A stretch of 64,000 bases of DNA, from contig NZ_JAFCJI010000001.1 of the NCBI RefSeq assembly GCF_018131105.1, positions 3,446,001 to 3,510,000 on the forward strand, read 5' to 3'. Below, piece after piece: positions 27,025-35,395 of the stretch. Made by a program: the position numbers and the translations under genes. The stretch's first letter is position 1. The number at the start of each line of letters is the position of its first letter. The stretch is from Bradyrhizobium manausense. Lineage in GTDB: Bacteria; Pseudomonadota; Alphaproteobacteria; Rhizobiales; Xanthobacteraceae. The notes beneath the pieces are model-generated. The model was not told the origin of the DNA. It saw only the letters and a list, made by a program, of their open reading frames with translations, and searched no databases.

Positions 27025-27696
27025 CTATCCCGTAGGCGTGCCCTGCCTCCACTGGCCACCGGCAATCTTGGCGGCGGCGATCACGGCCTGCGTCCGGCTC
27101 TCGACGCCGAGCTTTTGGAGGATGGCCGAAACATGCGCCTTGATGGTCGCCTCGGAAACACCGAGCTCGTAAGCGATCTGCTTGTTCAGCAGTCCTTCCG
27201 ACAGCATCATCAGCACCCGCACCTGCTGCGGCGTCAGCGTTACCAGGCGGTCGCGCAGGCGTGTCATGTCGGGATCGGCGGCGGCCGACAGGTCGGTGTC
27301 GGCGGGAACCCAGACGTCACCCTCCATGACCTTGAGGATGGCGTCGCGCAGCGTCTCGACGCCGAATCGCTTCGGGATGAAGCCTGAGGCGCCGAAATCG
27401 AGCGAACGGCGGATCGTGGCGCTGTCGTCGGAGGCCGACACGATCACGACCGGGATCGCCGGGTATTGCGCGCGCAGATAGATCAGGCCGGAAAAGCCGG
27501 AGATACCGGGCATCGAAAGGTCGAGCAGGACCAGATCGACGTCGGAGGTCTGCTCCAGCAATTTCGTTAGATCCTCGAAGGATCCGGCCTCGCCGATCTT
27601 CGCTGAAGGCAGGACGCCGGCCACAGCCTGCCGCAACGCATCGCGGAACAGCGGGTGATCATCGGCAATGACAAGATGGGTGGAGGGAGCGTTCAT
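27025..27696 (-). CDS. LuxR/NarL-type response regulator
   Basis: The product has 223 residues. The receiver is at 1-125 with acidic pocket ADDHP and phosphoacceptor Asp59 in LLDLSMPG. A LuxR-type helix-turn-helix lies at about 155-215 (LTPQQVRVLMMLSEGLLNKQ, GVSEATIKAHVSAILQKLGV). It converges on the big regulator gene (5 bp between stops) and is divergent from the MHS transporter. The similarity of this setup to CrbR/MctR and the presence of the CrbS-like kinase 6 kb away suggest the two form one two-component system. Confidence 0.88.
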   Translation of the reverse strand: MNAPSTHLVIADDHPLFRDALRQAVAGVLPSAKIGEAGSFEDLTKLLEQTSDVDLVLLDLSMPGISGFSGLIYLRAQYPAIPVVIVSASDDSATIRRSLDFGASGFIPKRFGVETLRDAILKVMEGDVWVPADTDLSAAADPDMTRLRDRLVTLTPQQVRVLMMLSEGLLNKQIAYELGVSEATIKAHVSAILQKLGVESRTQAVIAAAKIAGGQWRQGTPTG

Positions 27697-27985
27697 CGAT
27701 CTCTTGCTGTCGTTTCCCGGGCCAGTAAGCCGGAAGGGGTGCTCCGGTCAATTCTTCCTCGGCCGGCCGTGGCATGCAAGCACACATTATCCCTTTGCGG
27801 GGATGGAGTTAATCCCAAGGTTTGGTCGCAGGCTTCAGCGGCGTCAGTTGCGCGTCAGCGCACAAGGCCAAAAGTCGTATTGGGGCCAGTTTCACGCGGA
27901 TGTTACCTTGACGACAAGACCCTAGGCTGATCCGGCATGCCCGTTCAGCCGGGACGCGGGGAAACGAGATTCGGGGAGTCCAACT

Positions 27986-29671
27986 ATGACAATGGCAGCG
28001 GCTGCCGGCGGCGTCGGGGCGCGGGCAATGACGGGTGAAGAGAAGAAGGTCATCTTCGCTTCTTCACTCGGTACCGTGTTCGAATGGTACGATTTCTATC
28101 TCTACGGATGGACCGCAGCCCAGATCGGCAAGGCGTTCTATTCGGCGTTCGACGCCAACACGCAGTTCATCTTCGCGCTGCTGACCTTTTCGGCGGGCTT
28201 CCTGGTTCGCCCCCTCGGCGCGCTGGTGTTCGGCCGGGTCGGCGATCTCGTCGGCCGCAAATACACCTTCCTCGTCACCATCTCGATCATGGGCCTGTCG
28301 ACCTTCCTGGTCGGCTTGACGCCGGGCTACCAGACGATCGGCTGGCTGGCTCCGACCATCCTGATCGGCCTGCGCCTTCTGCAAGGCCTCGCTCTGGGCG
28401 GCGAGTATGGCGGCGCGGCCACTTATGTCGCCGAGCATGCGCCGCAGGGTCGCCGCGGCTTCTACACCTCCTGGATTCAGACCACCGCGACCATCGGCCT
28501 GTTCCTGTCGCTGCTCGTTGTCTACATCGTCCGCAACAGCATGAGCGCCGATGCATTCGGCGATTCGAGCCTCTCGGGCGGCTGGCGTATCCCCTATCTG
28601 CTCTCGATCCTGTTGCTCGGCATCTCGATCTGGATCCGCATGCAACTCTCGGAGTCGCCGCTGTTCCAGAAAATGAAGGAGGAAGGCAAGGCCTCCAAGG
28701 CGCCGCTGTCGGAAGCCTTCGGCAATTGGCAGAACGGAAAGATCGCGCTGATCGCCCTGCTCGGCCTCACTGCCGGCCAGGCCGTCATCTGGTACGGCGG
28801 GCAGTTCTACGCCCGCGTGTTTCTCGTCAACACGCTCAAGGTCCCGGCGAACTCGGCTGACATCGCGCTCATCATCGCACTCGCGATCGCGACCGTCGGC
28901 TTCCTGTTCTTCGGCTGGCTCTCGGACAAGATCGGTCGCAAGCCGATCATCCTGGCCGGCTGCTTGCTCGGCGCGCTGACCTATCATTTCGCCTTCAGCC
29001 TGCTGACATCAGCCGCGAACCCCGCGCTCGAGAAAGCGCTGGCAAGCGCGCCCGTCTCGGTGGTCGCCGATCCGAAGGACTGTAACGTGCTGTTCGACCC
29101 GGTCGGCGGCAGGGTGTTCACCAGTTCCTGCGACGTCGCCCGCAACGCGCTGATCGCCTCGTCGGTGAACTTCAAGCTTGAGCCCGGCGCGCCGGGCAGC
29201 CTCGCCAAGGTCGTCGTCGGCACCAAGTCGTTCGACTCCGTGAACGGCACGGGCGCCGATCCGAAGGCCTTCGCAACGGCTCGCGCCGCGTTCACGACCG
29301 CGGTGACCGCTGCAGTCGGCGAAGCCGGCTATCCGGTCAAGGGCGCAGATCCGGCCGCGATCAACATGCCGCTGCTGATCGTCGTCCTGACCTACCTCGC
29401 GATCCTCGTGACCATGGTCTACGGCCCGATCGCGGCCGCCCTCGTCGAGCTGTTCCCGACGCGGATCCGCTACACCTCCATGTCGCTGCCCTATCATATC
29501 GGCAACGGCTGGTTCGGCGGCCTGCTGCCGCCGATCGCGGTCGCGCTGGTCGCCGCCACGGGCAATATCTACGCAGGTCTCTGGTATCCGATTGCGATCG
29601 CGTCGATGACCTTCGTCATCGGCCTGATCTTCGTCCCCGAGACAAAGGACGTCGACATCACCAAGATGTAA
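27986..29671 (+). CDS. MHS-family MFS transporter with a large extra loop
   Basis: The product has 561 residues; usual MHS members are about 430-450. Family motifs: SLGTVFEWYDFYLYG at the start, GRVGDLVGRKYTF (loop 2-3), RLLQGLALGGEYGGAA, and GWLSDKIGRKPII. Between the segments LAGCLLGALTYHFAFSLL and INMPLLIVVLTYLAI lies about 105 residues of soluble sequence with two cysteines (DPKDCNVLF, TSSCDVAR). This should be periplasmic. MHS carriers take up dicarboxylates, shikimate, proline betaine or similar with protons. It is divergent from a LuxR-type regulator that may control it. Confidence 0.88.
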   Translation: MTMAAAAGGVGARAMTGEEKKVIFASSLGTVFEWYDFYLYGWTAAQIGKAFYSAFDANTQFIFALLTFSAGFLVRPLGALVFGRVGDLVGRKYTFLVTISIMGLSTFLVGLTPGYQTIGWLAPTILIGLRLLQGLALGGEYGGAATYVAEHAPQGRRGFYTSWIQTTATIGLFLSLLVVYIVRNSMSADAFGDSSLSGGWRIPYLLSILLLGISIWIRMQLSESPLFQKMKEEGKASKAPLSEAFGNWQNGKIALIALLGLTAGQAVIWYGGQFYARVFLVNTLKVPANSADIALIIALAIATVGFLFFGWLSDKIGRKPIILAGCLLGALTYHFAFSLLTSAANPALEKALASAPVSVVADPKDCNVLFDPVGGRVFTSSCDVARNALIASSVNFKLEPGAPGSLAKVVVGTKSFDSVNGTGADPKAFATARAAFTTAVTAAVGEAGYPVKGADPAAINMPLLIVVLTYLAILVTMVYGPIAAALVELFPTRIRYTSMSLPYHIGNGWFGGLLPPIAVALVAATGNIYAGLWYPIAIASMTFVIGLIFVPETKDVDITKM

Positions 29672-29690
29672 GTCGCATCGCAGAACGCTG

Positions 29691-29734
29691 AAAAAAAGCC
29701 GGCCGCGGAGCGATCCGTGGCCGGCTTGTTTTTT
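29691..29734. terminator. Bidirectional rho-independent terminator between MHS and yjbQ genes
   Basis: The stem AAGCCGGCCGCGG / CCGTGGCCGGCTT (one G-T pair) has TTTTTT after it on the + strand and A7 before it, giving a T-run on the - strand. It serves both convergent genes. Confidence 0.9.
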
Positions 29735-29743
29735 CCGGCGGCG

Positions 29744-30217
29744 CTATCTGGTGCTGCCGATGAATTGCAGCACGACTTCGCGCCGGTGCGGACGGCTGCG
29801 GTGCTCGATCAGATAGATCCCCTGCCATGTGCCGAGCGCGAGCTTGCCATTCAGCACCGGCACGTGCAGCGACGTCTGCGTCAGCATCGTCTTGACGTGC
29901 GCGGGCATGTCGTCGGGCCCTTCGGTATCGTGCGTCCACGGCACAGTTTCCGGTGCGAGCCGTGACAGCGCGGTGGTGAGATCGACAAGCACGGAAGGGT
30001 CGGCGTTTTCCTGGATCGTCAGTGACGCCGACGTGTGACGAATGAAGAGGGTCAACGCACCCTCGCTTGCGCGGGCCTCGCTGATGAATTTGGCGATCTC
30101 GCCGGTGAGATCGGTGAAGCCGCGTCCGGGAGTCTGCACGGTGAGCTGCGACGATACGATCGTGGTGGCCTGCACCGACGATGGCGCCGAGCGTGCGATG
30201 GATCTGGCTGACGTCAT
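29744..30217 (-). CDS. YjbQ family (UPF0047) protein
   Basis: The product has 157 residues from the ATG at 30217; a longer open frame upstream is not supported. The UPF0047/YjbQ core is clear: HTSASLTIQENADPSVLVDL, HDTEGPDDMPAHVK and GTWQGIYLIEHR. YjbQ proteins are small trimeric metal-binding enzymes; E. coli YjbQ has weak thiamine-phosphate synthase activity and the true role is unsettled. Cytosolic. It is followed on its own strand by the bidirectional terminator at 29691-29734. Confidence 0.88.
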   Translation of the reverse strand: MTSARSIARSAPSSVQATTIVSSQLTVQTPGRGFTDLTGEIAKFISEARASEGALTLFIRHTSASLTIQENADPSVLVDLTTALSRLAPETVPWTHDTEGPDDMPAHVKTMLTQTSLHVPVLNGKLALGTWQGIYLIEHRSRPHRREVVLQFIGSTR

Positions 30218-30261
30218 GAAAGGTCTCTCGTAGAGTCGTCCTGCTTTCGCCAGACGACAAT

Positions 30262-30792
30262 TCAAATCTTCCCCGACACGTCCTTCTGCACGCGATTGGC
30301 CATGTCGATCAGCCGGCGCCAGGCCTTTTCCAGGAACGACATCATACGGTCCATGTCCTGGTCGCTCGGCAACGGAATCTCGAGCTTGCGATCGCCCTCC
30401 GCGACCTTTGGTTCTCGTGCTTGCGGCTCGACCTTCTTCAGCGGGTCGGATTTCGGCAGCGCCTCGTCGATCTTGCCCGATACGGTCGGACCGGCGGCGA
30501 GCTGTCCCTTGAGCTTCTCGACCTCGGCCTGGAGGCGGCCGATCTCGGCATCGAGCGCCGCGCGCTCGTCGGGCACGGTGTAGCAGGCCCAACCGGCGTC
30601 GTTCTTGGTGCAGGTCGAGACCGTGCCGGTGCGGGTGTCGAGCCGCAGCACGCCCTCGGGGATCGGCGTCATGCTGTAGCGGCCGTTTCCGTCGGGCGCC
30701 GATTGCGCCGCAACCAGGCTGCCGCTGACAGCCGTCACAACGACGATCCCTGCCGCAAGCCATGATGTTGTGGATGATTTCGCAGGTCTCAT
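30262..30792 (-). CDS. Secreted hypothetical protein with coiled coil (176 aa)
   Basis: ATG at 30792 starts a signal peptide (MRPAKSSTTSWLAAGIVVVT, cleavage near AAQ-SA). The mature protein has a small N-terminal domain with two cysteines (TVSTCTKNDAGWACYTVPDE). A coiled coil follows (ALDAEIGRLQAEVEKLKGQL), then a charged tail. The pattern DTRTGTVSTC...GWACY is common in rhizobial exported proteins of unknown function. Periplasmic location is likely. It lies 44 bp upstream of yjbQ on the same strand. Confidence 0.75.
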   Translation of the reverse strand: MRPAKSSTTSWLAAGIVVVTAVSGSLVAAQSAPDGNGRYSMTPIPEGVLRLDTRTGTVSTCTKNDAGWACYTVPDERAALDAEIGRLQAEVEKLKGQLAAGPTVSGKIDEALPKSDPLKKVEPQAREPKVAEGDRKLEIPLPSDQDMDRMMSFLEKAWRRLIDMANRVQKDVSGKI

Positions 30793-31056
30793 CGCGCTCT
30801 CCGCCACGCCGCGCAGGTGGCACGTCCCCGGATTGTACACCCCGACGGGCGACGGCGCATCGCCGGGTGCGCGCGAATCCGCCATCAAAAACCGCATCGG
30901 TGAAATCAACATTGGCCGCCACCCTTTGATCCGGCAGGCGCTGCGAAATGTCGGCCATACCGGCGGATCGCACGGAGACCTGCTGCGGTGCGGCGTCACG
31001 CTGTGTGCAGCGCTGACGTGAAAGGTAATATCATCAACAAAATCAAATATATAACT

Positions 31057-31071
31057 GATCACGACGTGATC
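31057..31071. promoter_or_regulatory. Inverted repeat upstream of the atp operon promoter
   Basis: GATCACG-A-CGTGATC is a perfect 7-bp dyad with one central base. It lies 11 bp before the likely -35 element, a good place for an activator or repressor. Confidence 0.45.
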
Positions 31072-31081
31072 GTGACTTGGC

Positions 31082-31110
31082 TTGACTTGATTATGTGCGG
31101 TCAGTATGGT
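31082..31110 (+). promoter_or_regulatory. Candidate sigma-70-type promoter of the F0 operon
   Basis: TTGACT and TATGGT are separated by 17 bp, about 67 bp upstream of the atpI start. The -35 is a near match and the -10 is weak. Assignment is by consensus and position only. Confidence 0.4.
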
Positions 31111-31176
31111 CCGCGCGGCTTTTGAGGGTGGCGGGCGTAGTTTCCATTCAACCGCAGCGTTTCGGGTCTTCGTGGC

Positions 31177-31551
31177 ATGGCTCAGGACACGGGACACGGC
31201 GGGAATGGAGATCGCGATAGATCGCCCGAGGAAGCTGCGCTTTCCGAACGGCTCGGAAGTCTTGATCAGCGGTTGTCCGAATTTCGCGGCCGCCACGTCA
31301 AGACCGAGCAACCCGCAGGTGACGGTGGAGACGGAGCGGCCAGAGCCTCGGCGATGGCGCTTGGTTTCCGGTTATCCTCCGAGTTGATCGCCGGGGTCGT
31401 CGTCGGAGCGGGGATTGGTTGGGGTTTCGACCGCTTGCTGTCGACGTCGCCTTTCGGATTTATCGTGTTTACGCTGCTGGGCTTCGTGGCCGGCGTGGTG
31501 AATGTGGTGAGGACGGCAGGCGCAGGTCAGAACAGCCGTGGTGGTTCTTAA
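31177..31551 (+). CDS. atpI: ATP synthase protein I
   Basis: The product has 124 residues. A charged, hydrophilic N-terminal half (SPEEAALSERLGSLDQRLSE) is followed by two membrane segments (LIAGVVVGAGIGWGFDRLL and FGFIVFTLLGFVAGVVNVV), the usual layout of alphaproteobacterial AtpI. AtpI assists assembly of the c-ring or magnesium supply and is not part of the final enzyme. First gene of the F0 operon. Confidence 0.9.
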   Translation: MAQDTGHGGNGDRDRSPEEAALSERLGSLDQRLSEFRGRHVKTEQPAGDGGDGAARASAMALGFRLSSELIAGVVVGAGIGWGFDRLLSTSPFGFIVFTLLGFVAGVVNVVRTAGAGQNSRGGS

Positions 31552-31663
31552 GCCGATCCGAAAAGAGAGGAATTGATCGCGCCGGCTTCGTCGGTGCGGG
31601 CCGGCCTGGCCGGCAGACCGAGACCAGCCGGCATTGTCCGGCAGACCAAGAGATGCCGCGCCG

Positions 31664-32413
31664 ATGAAAATCGATCCGATCCACCAGTTCAACATCGAGC
31701 CTCTCTTCACGATCGGCCATATCGGCAATCACACGATCGCCTTCACCAATTCGTCGCTCTACATGCTGGTGGCTGTGGCGCTCATCTCGATCCTGATGCT
31801 GGCGAGCGGCACGCAGCTCGTTCCGGGCCGCCTGCAGTCGGTCGCCGAGATCTCCTACGAATTCGTCGCCTCGACCATCCGTTCGACGGCCGGCGCGGAA
31901 GGCATGAAGTTCTTCCCGCTGGTCTTCTCGATCTTCATGTTCCTCTGCGTATCGAACCTCGTCGGCGTCATCCCCTATACGTTCACGATCTCGAGCCATC
32001 TGATCGTCACGGTCGCGCTGGCGCTGCTGGTCTTCTTCACGGTGTTGATCTACGGCGTCGCCAAGAACGGCCTGAAGTTCTTCAAGATTTTCGTTCCTCA
32101 CGGCGTCCCCGGCTACATCCTGCCGCTGGTCATGTTCATCGAGGTCCTGTCGTTCTTCCTGCGGCCGGTCTCCCACAGCGTCCGTCTGTTCGCCAACATG
32201 CTGGCCGGCCACATCGCGCTGAAGGTGTTCGCGGGCTTCGTCGCCATGCTGGGCTTCTCGCTCGGCGCCATCGGCTGGGTCGGCGGCGTGCTGCCGCTGG
32301 CACTCACGATCTCGCTGTACGCTCTCGAGATCCTGGTCGCGTTCCTGCAAGCCTATGTGTTTGCGATCCTGACCTGCATCTACCTCAACGACGCCATTCA
32401 TCCGGGACACTGA
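31664..32413 (+). CDS. atpB: ATP synthase F0 subunit a
   Basis: The product has 249 residues from the ATG at 31664 ([15 protein letters not shown]); an upstream in-frame ATG at 31634 adds ten residues without family likeness. It is a multi-pass membrane protein with the essential half-channel arginine, Arg174, in [14 protein letters not shown], and conserved polar residues in the last helix ([16 protein letters not shown]). It forms the proton half-channels next to the c-ring. Confidence 0.96.
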   Translation: MKIDPIHQFNIEPLFTIGHIGNHTIAFTNSSLYMLVAVALISILMLASGTQLVPGRLQSVAEISYEFVASTIRSTAGAEGMKFFPLVFSIFMFLCVSNLVGVIPYTFTISSHLIVTVALALLVFFTVLIYGVAKNGLKFFKIFVPHGVPGYILPLVMFIEVLSFFLRPVSHSVRLFANMLAGHIALKVFAGFVAMLGFSLGAIGWVGGVLPLALTISLYALEILVAFLQAYVFAILTCIYLNDAIHPGH

Positions 32414-32466
32414 GCGGTCCGGGGAATTTCCACCCACAACCCTATCTTTCTTCCAAGGAGTCTAAA

Positions 32467-32694
32467 ATGGATCCGGCATCAGCAAAACTTATCGGCGCGG
32501 GCATCGCGTGCATCGGCATGGGCGGTGCGGGCGTCGGCGTGGGCGTGATCTTCGGCAACTACCTCGCCGCAGCCGTCCGCAACCCGTCGGCCGCGCAGGG
32601 CCAGTTCGGCAACCTGATCTTCGGCTTCGCCGTGACCGAAGCGCTCGGCATCTTCTCGCTGCTGATCGCGCTGCTTCTGCTGTTCGTTTTCTAA
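32467..32694 (+). CDS. atpE: ATP synthase F0 subunit c
   Basis: The product has 75 residues, a hairpin of two membrane helices. The first has glycine packing repeats ([15 protein letters not shown]), the loop is RNPSAAQGQ, and the second carries the proton-binding Glu58 in [13 protein letters not shown]. The start ATG at 32467 follows AAGGAG. Multiple copies form the rotor ring. Strong RBS and short spacing fit the high stoichiometry needed. Confidence 0.97.
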   Translation: MDPASAKLIGAGIACIGMGGAGVGVGVIFGNYLAAAVRNPSAAQGQFGNLIFGFAVTEALGIFSLLIALLLLFVF

Positions 32695-32755
32695 AGAACG
32701 ACTTCTTTCGCGCCGCTTCATCCGAAGCGGCGCGTGACAGCAACAGGAGTACTCC

Positions 32756-33322
32756 ATGGCCGAGAGTCATGGCGAGGCGAAAGGTCCGGCGACCGGCGCC
32801 CACAGCGAAGCCGACGGCGGTCATCACGCCGGCGCGTTTCCGCCGTTCGACAGCAGCACCTTCGCTTCGCAGCTGGTGTCGCTCGCGATCTTTTTCGTCC
32901 TGCTTTACGTGATCGTGTCCAAGCTCGCCCTGCCGCGCGTCGGCGGTGCGATCGAGGCGCGTCAGAACAAGCTCGAGGGTGACCTTGCCGAGGCGCAGAG
33001 GCTGAAGGATCAGTCCGAAGCGGCGCTGAAGGCCTATGAAGGCGAACTCGCTTCGGCGCGCTCGCGAGCGCAGGCGATCGGCAACGAATCTCGCGACAAG
33101 GCCAATGCGCAGGCGGACGCCGAGCGCAAGGCTCTGGAAGAGCAGCTGGCAACCAGGCTCGCCGAGGCGGAGAAGACCATCGCCTCGACCCGCACGGCCG
33201 CCATGAGCAATGTCCGCGGCATCGCGGCCGATGCGGCAGGCACCATCGTGCAGCAGCTCACCGGCGTCGTTCCGGATGCGGCGTCGGTCAACGCCGCCGT
33301 TGATGCGTCCTTGAAGGGTTAG
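32756..33322 (+). CDS. atpG: ATP synthase F0 subunit b'
   Basis: The product has 188 residues: a His/Gly-rich N-terminal extension, one membrane helix ([19 protein letters not shown]) and a long Ala/Glu/Lys-rich coiled coil. Alphaproteobacteria use a b/b' heterodimer as peripheral stalk; the first of the two adjacent b-type genes is b'. Symbol use varies (atpG, atpX, atpF2). It is 5 bp from the b gene. Confidence 0.92.
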   Translation: MAESHGEAKGPATGAHSEADGGHHAGAFPPFDSSTFASQLVSLAIFFVLLYVIVSKLALPRVGGAIEARQNKLEGDLAEAQRLKDQSEAALKAYEGELASARSRAQAIGNESRDKANAQADAERKALEEQLATRLAEAEKTIASTRTAAMSNVRGIAADAAGTIVQQLTGVVPDAASVNAAVDASLKG

Positions 33323-33327
33323 TCGAT

Positions 33328-33813
33328 ATGTTCTTCGAACCTGAAACCTGGGTCGCCGTCGCCTTCGTGATCCTGATGGTCGTGTTCGGCTATGTCGGGG
33401 TCTTCAAGAAGGCGATGGCTGCGCTCGACCATCGCGCCGACCGCATCAAGGCCGAACTCGACGACGCGACCCGTCTGAAGCAGGAAGCCGCCAAGGTGCT
33501 CGCCGACTACAAGGCACGCAGTGCCTCGGCTGAACGCGAGGCCGCCGATATCGTCGCCAACGCCAAGTCCGAAGCCGAGCGCATCGCGACCGAAGCCAAG
33601 GCGAAGATGGAAGACTTCGTCGCCCGCCGTACCAAGACCGCGGAGAGCAAGATCGCGCTCGCCGAGGCCCAGGCGCTGGCCGATGTCCGCGCCGCAGCCG
33701 CGGAAGCCGCAGTGCAGGCCGCCTCCACGATCCTGTCGCACTCGGTCAAGGGCCAGGTCGCCGACGATCTGCTCGCCAAGGGCATCACCGAAGTTCGGCA
33801 GAAGCTGAACTGA
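33328..33813 (+). CDS. atpF: ATP synthase F0 subunit b
   Basis: The product has 161 residues: a short N-terminus ([20 protein letters not shown]) with one membrane helix, then a continuous coiled coil rich in Ala, Lys and Glu. It forms the peripheral stalk with b'. It is the last gene of the F0 operon and is followed by a rho-independent terminator at 33835. Confidence 0.95.
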   Translation: MFFEPETWVAVAFVILMVVFGYVGVFKKAMAALDHRADRIKAELDDATRLKQEAAKVLADYKARSASAEREAADIVANAKSEAERIATEAKAKMEDFVARRTKTAESKIALAEAQALADVRAAAAEAAVQAASTILSHSVKGQVADDLLAKGITEVRQKLN

Positions 33814-33834
33814 GGGATTGCCTCCTCATCAATC

Positions 33835-33866
33835 AAAAAGCCGGCGCAATGAGCGCCGGCTTTTTT
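33835..33866. terminator. Rho-independent terminator after atpF
   Basis: Stem AAAAAGCCGGCGC / GCGCCGGCTTTTTT with loop AATGA, 22 bp after the atpF stop. A5 on the left arm gives it some bidirectional capacity. Confidence 0.93.
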
Positions 33867-33887
33867 GTTGGCTGGATGTTTCCTCAT

Positions 33888-33973
33888 CATCATGGCCGGG
33901 CTCGTCCCGGCCATCCACATTCCTTCAGGTCAAGGCAAAGACGTGGATGCCCGGGACGAGCCCGGGCATGACG
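33888..33973. repeat. Intergenic palindrome, family B, copy 1
   Basis: The outer arms are CATGGCCGGGCTCGTCCCGG and CCCGGGACGAGCCCGGGCAT, with inner arms CCATCCAC / GTGGATG. A second, interrupted copy is at 63136-63260. Confidence 0.82.
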
Positions 33974-33993
33974 ACTCCTCGCAAATTCTCGCC

Positions 33994-34641
33994 CTACTTC
34001 TTCTTCCGCGTCCTCGGCTCGGGCGACAGCGCCTGCGGGTCGAAGCCGACATAGAAGATGTAATTGTCGGCCACCGCCGCCGACGGCACCGGATAGGACA
34101 GGTCCTCGGCGACGAAGGTGAAGGGCACGCTGCCGCTCTCCATCGCGACCGTGGTCCGGTAGGCCTTCGAGGCGATCACCTTCTCGCCGACGCCGCCCTG
34201 CACCACGGCAATGCGCAGCGGAACCTCAACCGAGGGAGGCGCACCGGCGGGGCCTGCGATGACGCGGCCCTGGATGCCGATGCGCGCGGTGATCTCGCCG
34301 CCGTTGCGGATGCATTCACGCGCCATCTTGGTGATCGAGGCCTGGAAGCGCACGTCGTTGCCGACGGCCGGCTTGCCCGTCGCGCCGACCCCGTAGGTCG
34401 ACGCACCGGCACGCACCGTGACCTGCGGGCAATCGAGATCATCATCGGCCGCGGGCTGGCCCGGCGCAGGTGCCGGCTTGGGCGGCGCGGGCTCGTCGGA
34501 TTTACCGCCGAACAGGCTCTTGAAGCGGTCAGTCAGCGATTGCGCCGCGACAGGCGAAACGACCGCGAATGAGACCGACAGCGCCAGCGCAATCAACGGA
34601 CCCCGCCGCAGCGCATTCCGCAATGATCGAAGCTCATTCAT
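33994..34641 (-). CDS. Exported hypothetical protein with proline-rich linker (215 aa)
   Basis: The ATG at 34641 opens a signal peptide (RRGPLIALALSVSFAVVSPV, cleavage AAQ-SL). A Pro/Ala linker (DEPAPPKPAPAPGQPAADDD) follows, then a beta-rich domain starting DLDCPQVTVRAGASTYGVG. Two cysteines (DLDCPQ, ARECIRNGG) may pair. The longer frame upstream (to 34905) overlaps the GNAT gene and is a shadow. It resembles a conserved rhizobial exported family without a known role. It could be a lipoprotein-like periplasmic protein, but there is no lipobox. Confidence 0.75.
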   Translation of the reverse strand: MNELRSLRNALRRGPLIALALSVSFAVVSPVAAQSLTDRFKSLFGGKSDEPAPPKPAPAPGQPAADDDLDCPQVTVRAGASTYGVGATGKPAVGNDVRFQASITKMARECIRNGGEITARIGIQGRVIAGPAGAPPSVEVPLRIAVVQGGVGEKVIASKAYRTTVAMESGSVPFTFVAEDLSYPVPSAAVADNYIFYVGFDPQALSPEPRTRKKK

Positions 34642-34771
34642 GAACGCCAGTACTCCATGACAACATCCGGCCAATCGCCGGCTTGTGCGGGTTATATCGC
34701 CAAAATCGGCGATCCCAAGGCGATAAGACAAGACAGGAAAAAGGCTTATCCCGGCGCGCGAGGCAGCCGGC

Positions 34772-35359
34772 TCAGCCGCGAAAATCCTCGTGCAGCAGGC
34801 CGAACAGGAGATGGTCCTGCCAGACCCCGTTGATGCAGAGATAGCGGCGCGCCAGCCCCTCGCGGGAGAAGCCGCACTTCTCCAGCACGCGTATCGACGG
34901 CGCATTGGTGGGGATGCAGGCGGCCTCGACGCGGTGCAGATTGAGCTCGCCGAAAAGCGTCGGCAGCAGCACCCGCAGCGCCGCCGTCATGTAGCCGCGA
35001 TGGGCATGGGGTTGGCCGACCCAATAGCCGATGGTGCCGGCCTGGACGATGCCGCGGCGGACATTGGCGAGCGTGATGCCGCCGACCATGGCACCGTCGA
35101 GTTCGCGGAAGATCAGAAAGGGATAGGAGCGGTCCGCCGCGATATCCTCGGAATAACGACGCAGGCGGCGGCGGAAGCCGGACCGGGTCAGGTCGTCCGA
35201 CGGCCAGATCGGCTCCCACGGGGTCAGGTAATCGCGGCTGGTCTCGCGCAGATGCGCCCACTGCAGGAAGTCCGACATCTGCGGCGCGCGCAGCAACAGG
35301 CCGTTGCCGCGAGGGGCGAGCGCAGCAGGTCCACTGGAAGGCAGGCGAAAGAGGGCCAT
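34772..35359 (-). CDS. GNAT acetyltransferase (RimJ/RimL type)
   Basis: The product has 195 residues. The RimJ-like signature includes LRETSRDYLTPWEPIWPSDD, YWVGQPHAHRGYMTAALRVL (the acetyl-CoA pyrophosphate loop in R/Q-x-x-G form) and HRVEAACIPTNAPSIRVLEKCGF. Members acetylate N-termini of ribosomal proteins or small amines. It is third in a leftward series behind thrC and the M16 peptidase (37 bp gap) and is likely co-transcribed. Confidence 0.87.
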   Translation of the reverse strand: MALFRLPSSGPAALAPRGNGLLLRAPQMSDFLQWAHLRETSRDYLTPWEPIWPSDDLTRSGFRRRLRRYSEDIAADRSYPFLIFRELDGAMVGGITLANVRRGIVQAGTIGYWVGQPHAHRGYMTAALRVLLPTLFGELNLHRVEAACIPTNAPSIRVLEKCGFSREGLARRYLCINGVWQDHLLFGLLHEDFRG

Positions 35360-35395
35360 GGTGATGCTTCCCGAGGGCGGGTCGTGCGCGGCTCC

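Larger units (their letters stand above)
30793..31176. other. Intergenic stretch holding the upstream region of the F0 operon
   Basis: About 384 bp. The first half shows no supported gene (an open frame at 30770-31021 has no family likeness or RBS). The second half is AT-rich and carries a 15-bp dyad (31057-31071) and a plausible promoter (31082-31110). Confidence 0.55.

Noticed and set aside
27760..27800. Sigma-54 promoter upstream of the MHS transporter
   Set aside because: TGGCATGCAAGCAC resembles the -24 box, but the GG-N10-GC spacing is not met.
29744..30973. 409-residue fused frame including YjbQ
   Set aside because: The YjbQ domain begins at the ATG at 30217; the upstream part overlaps the secreted-protein gene in another frame.
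30770..31021. 83-residue + frame between the secreted protein and atpI
   Set aside because: Overlaps the start of the - strand gene, has no RBS and no recognisable content.
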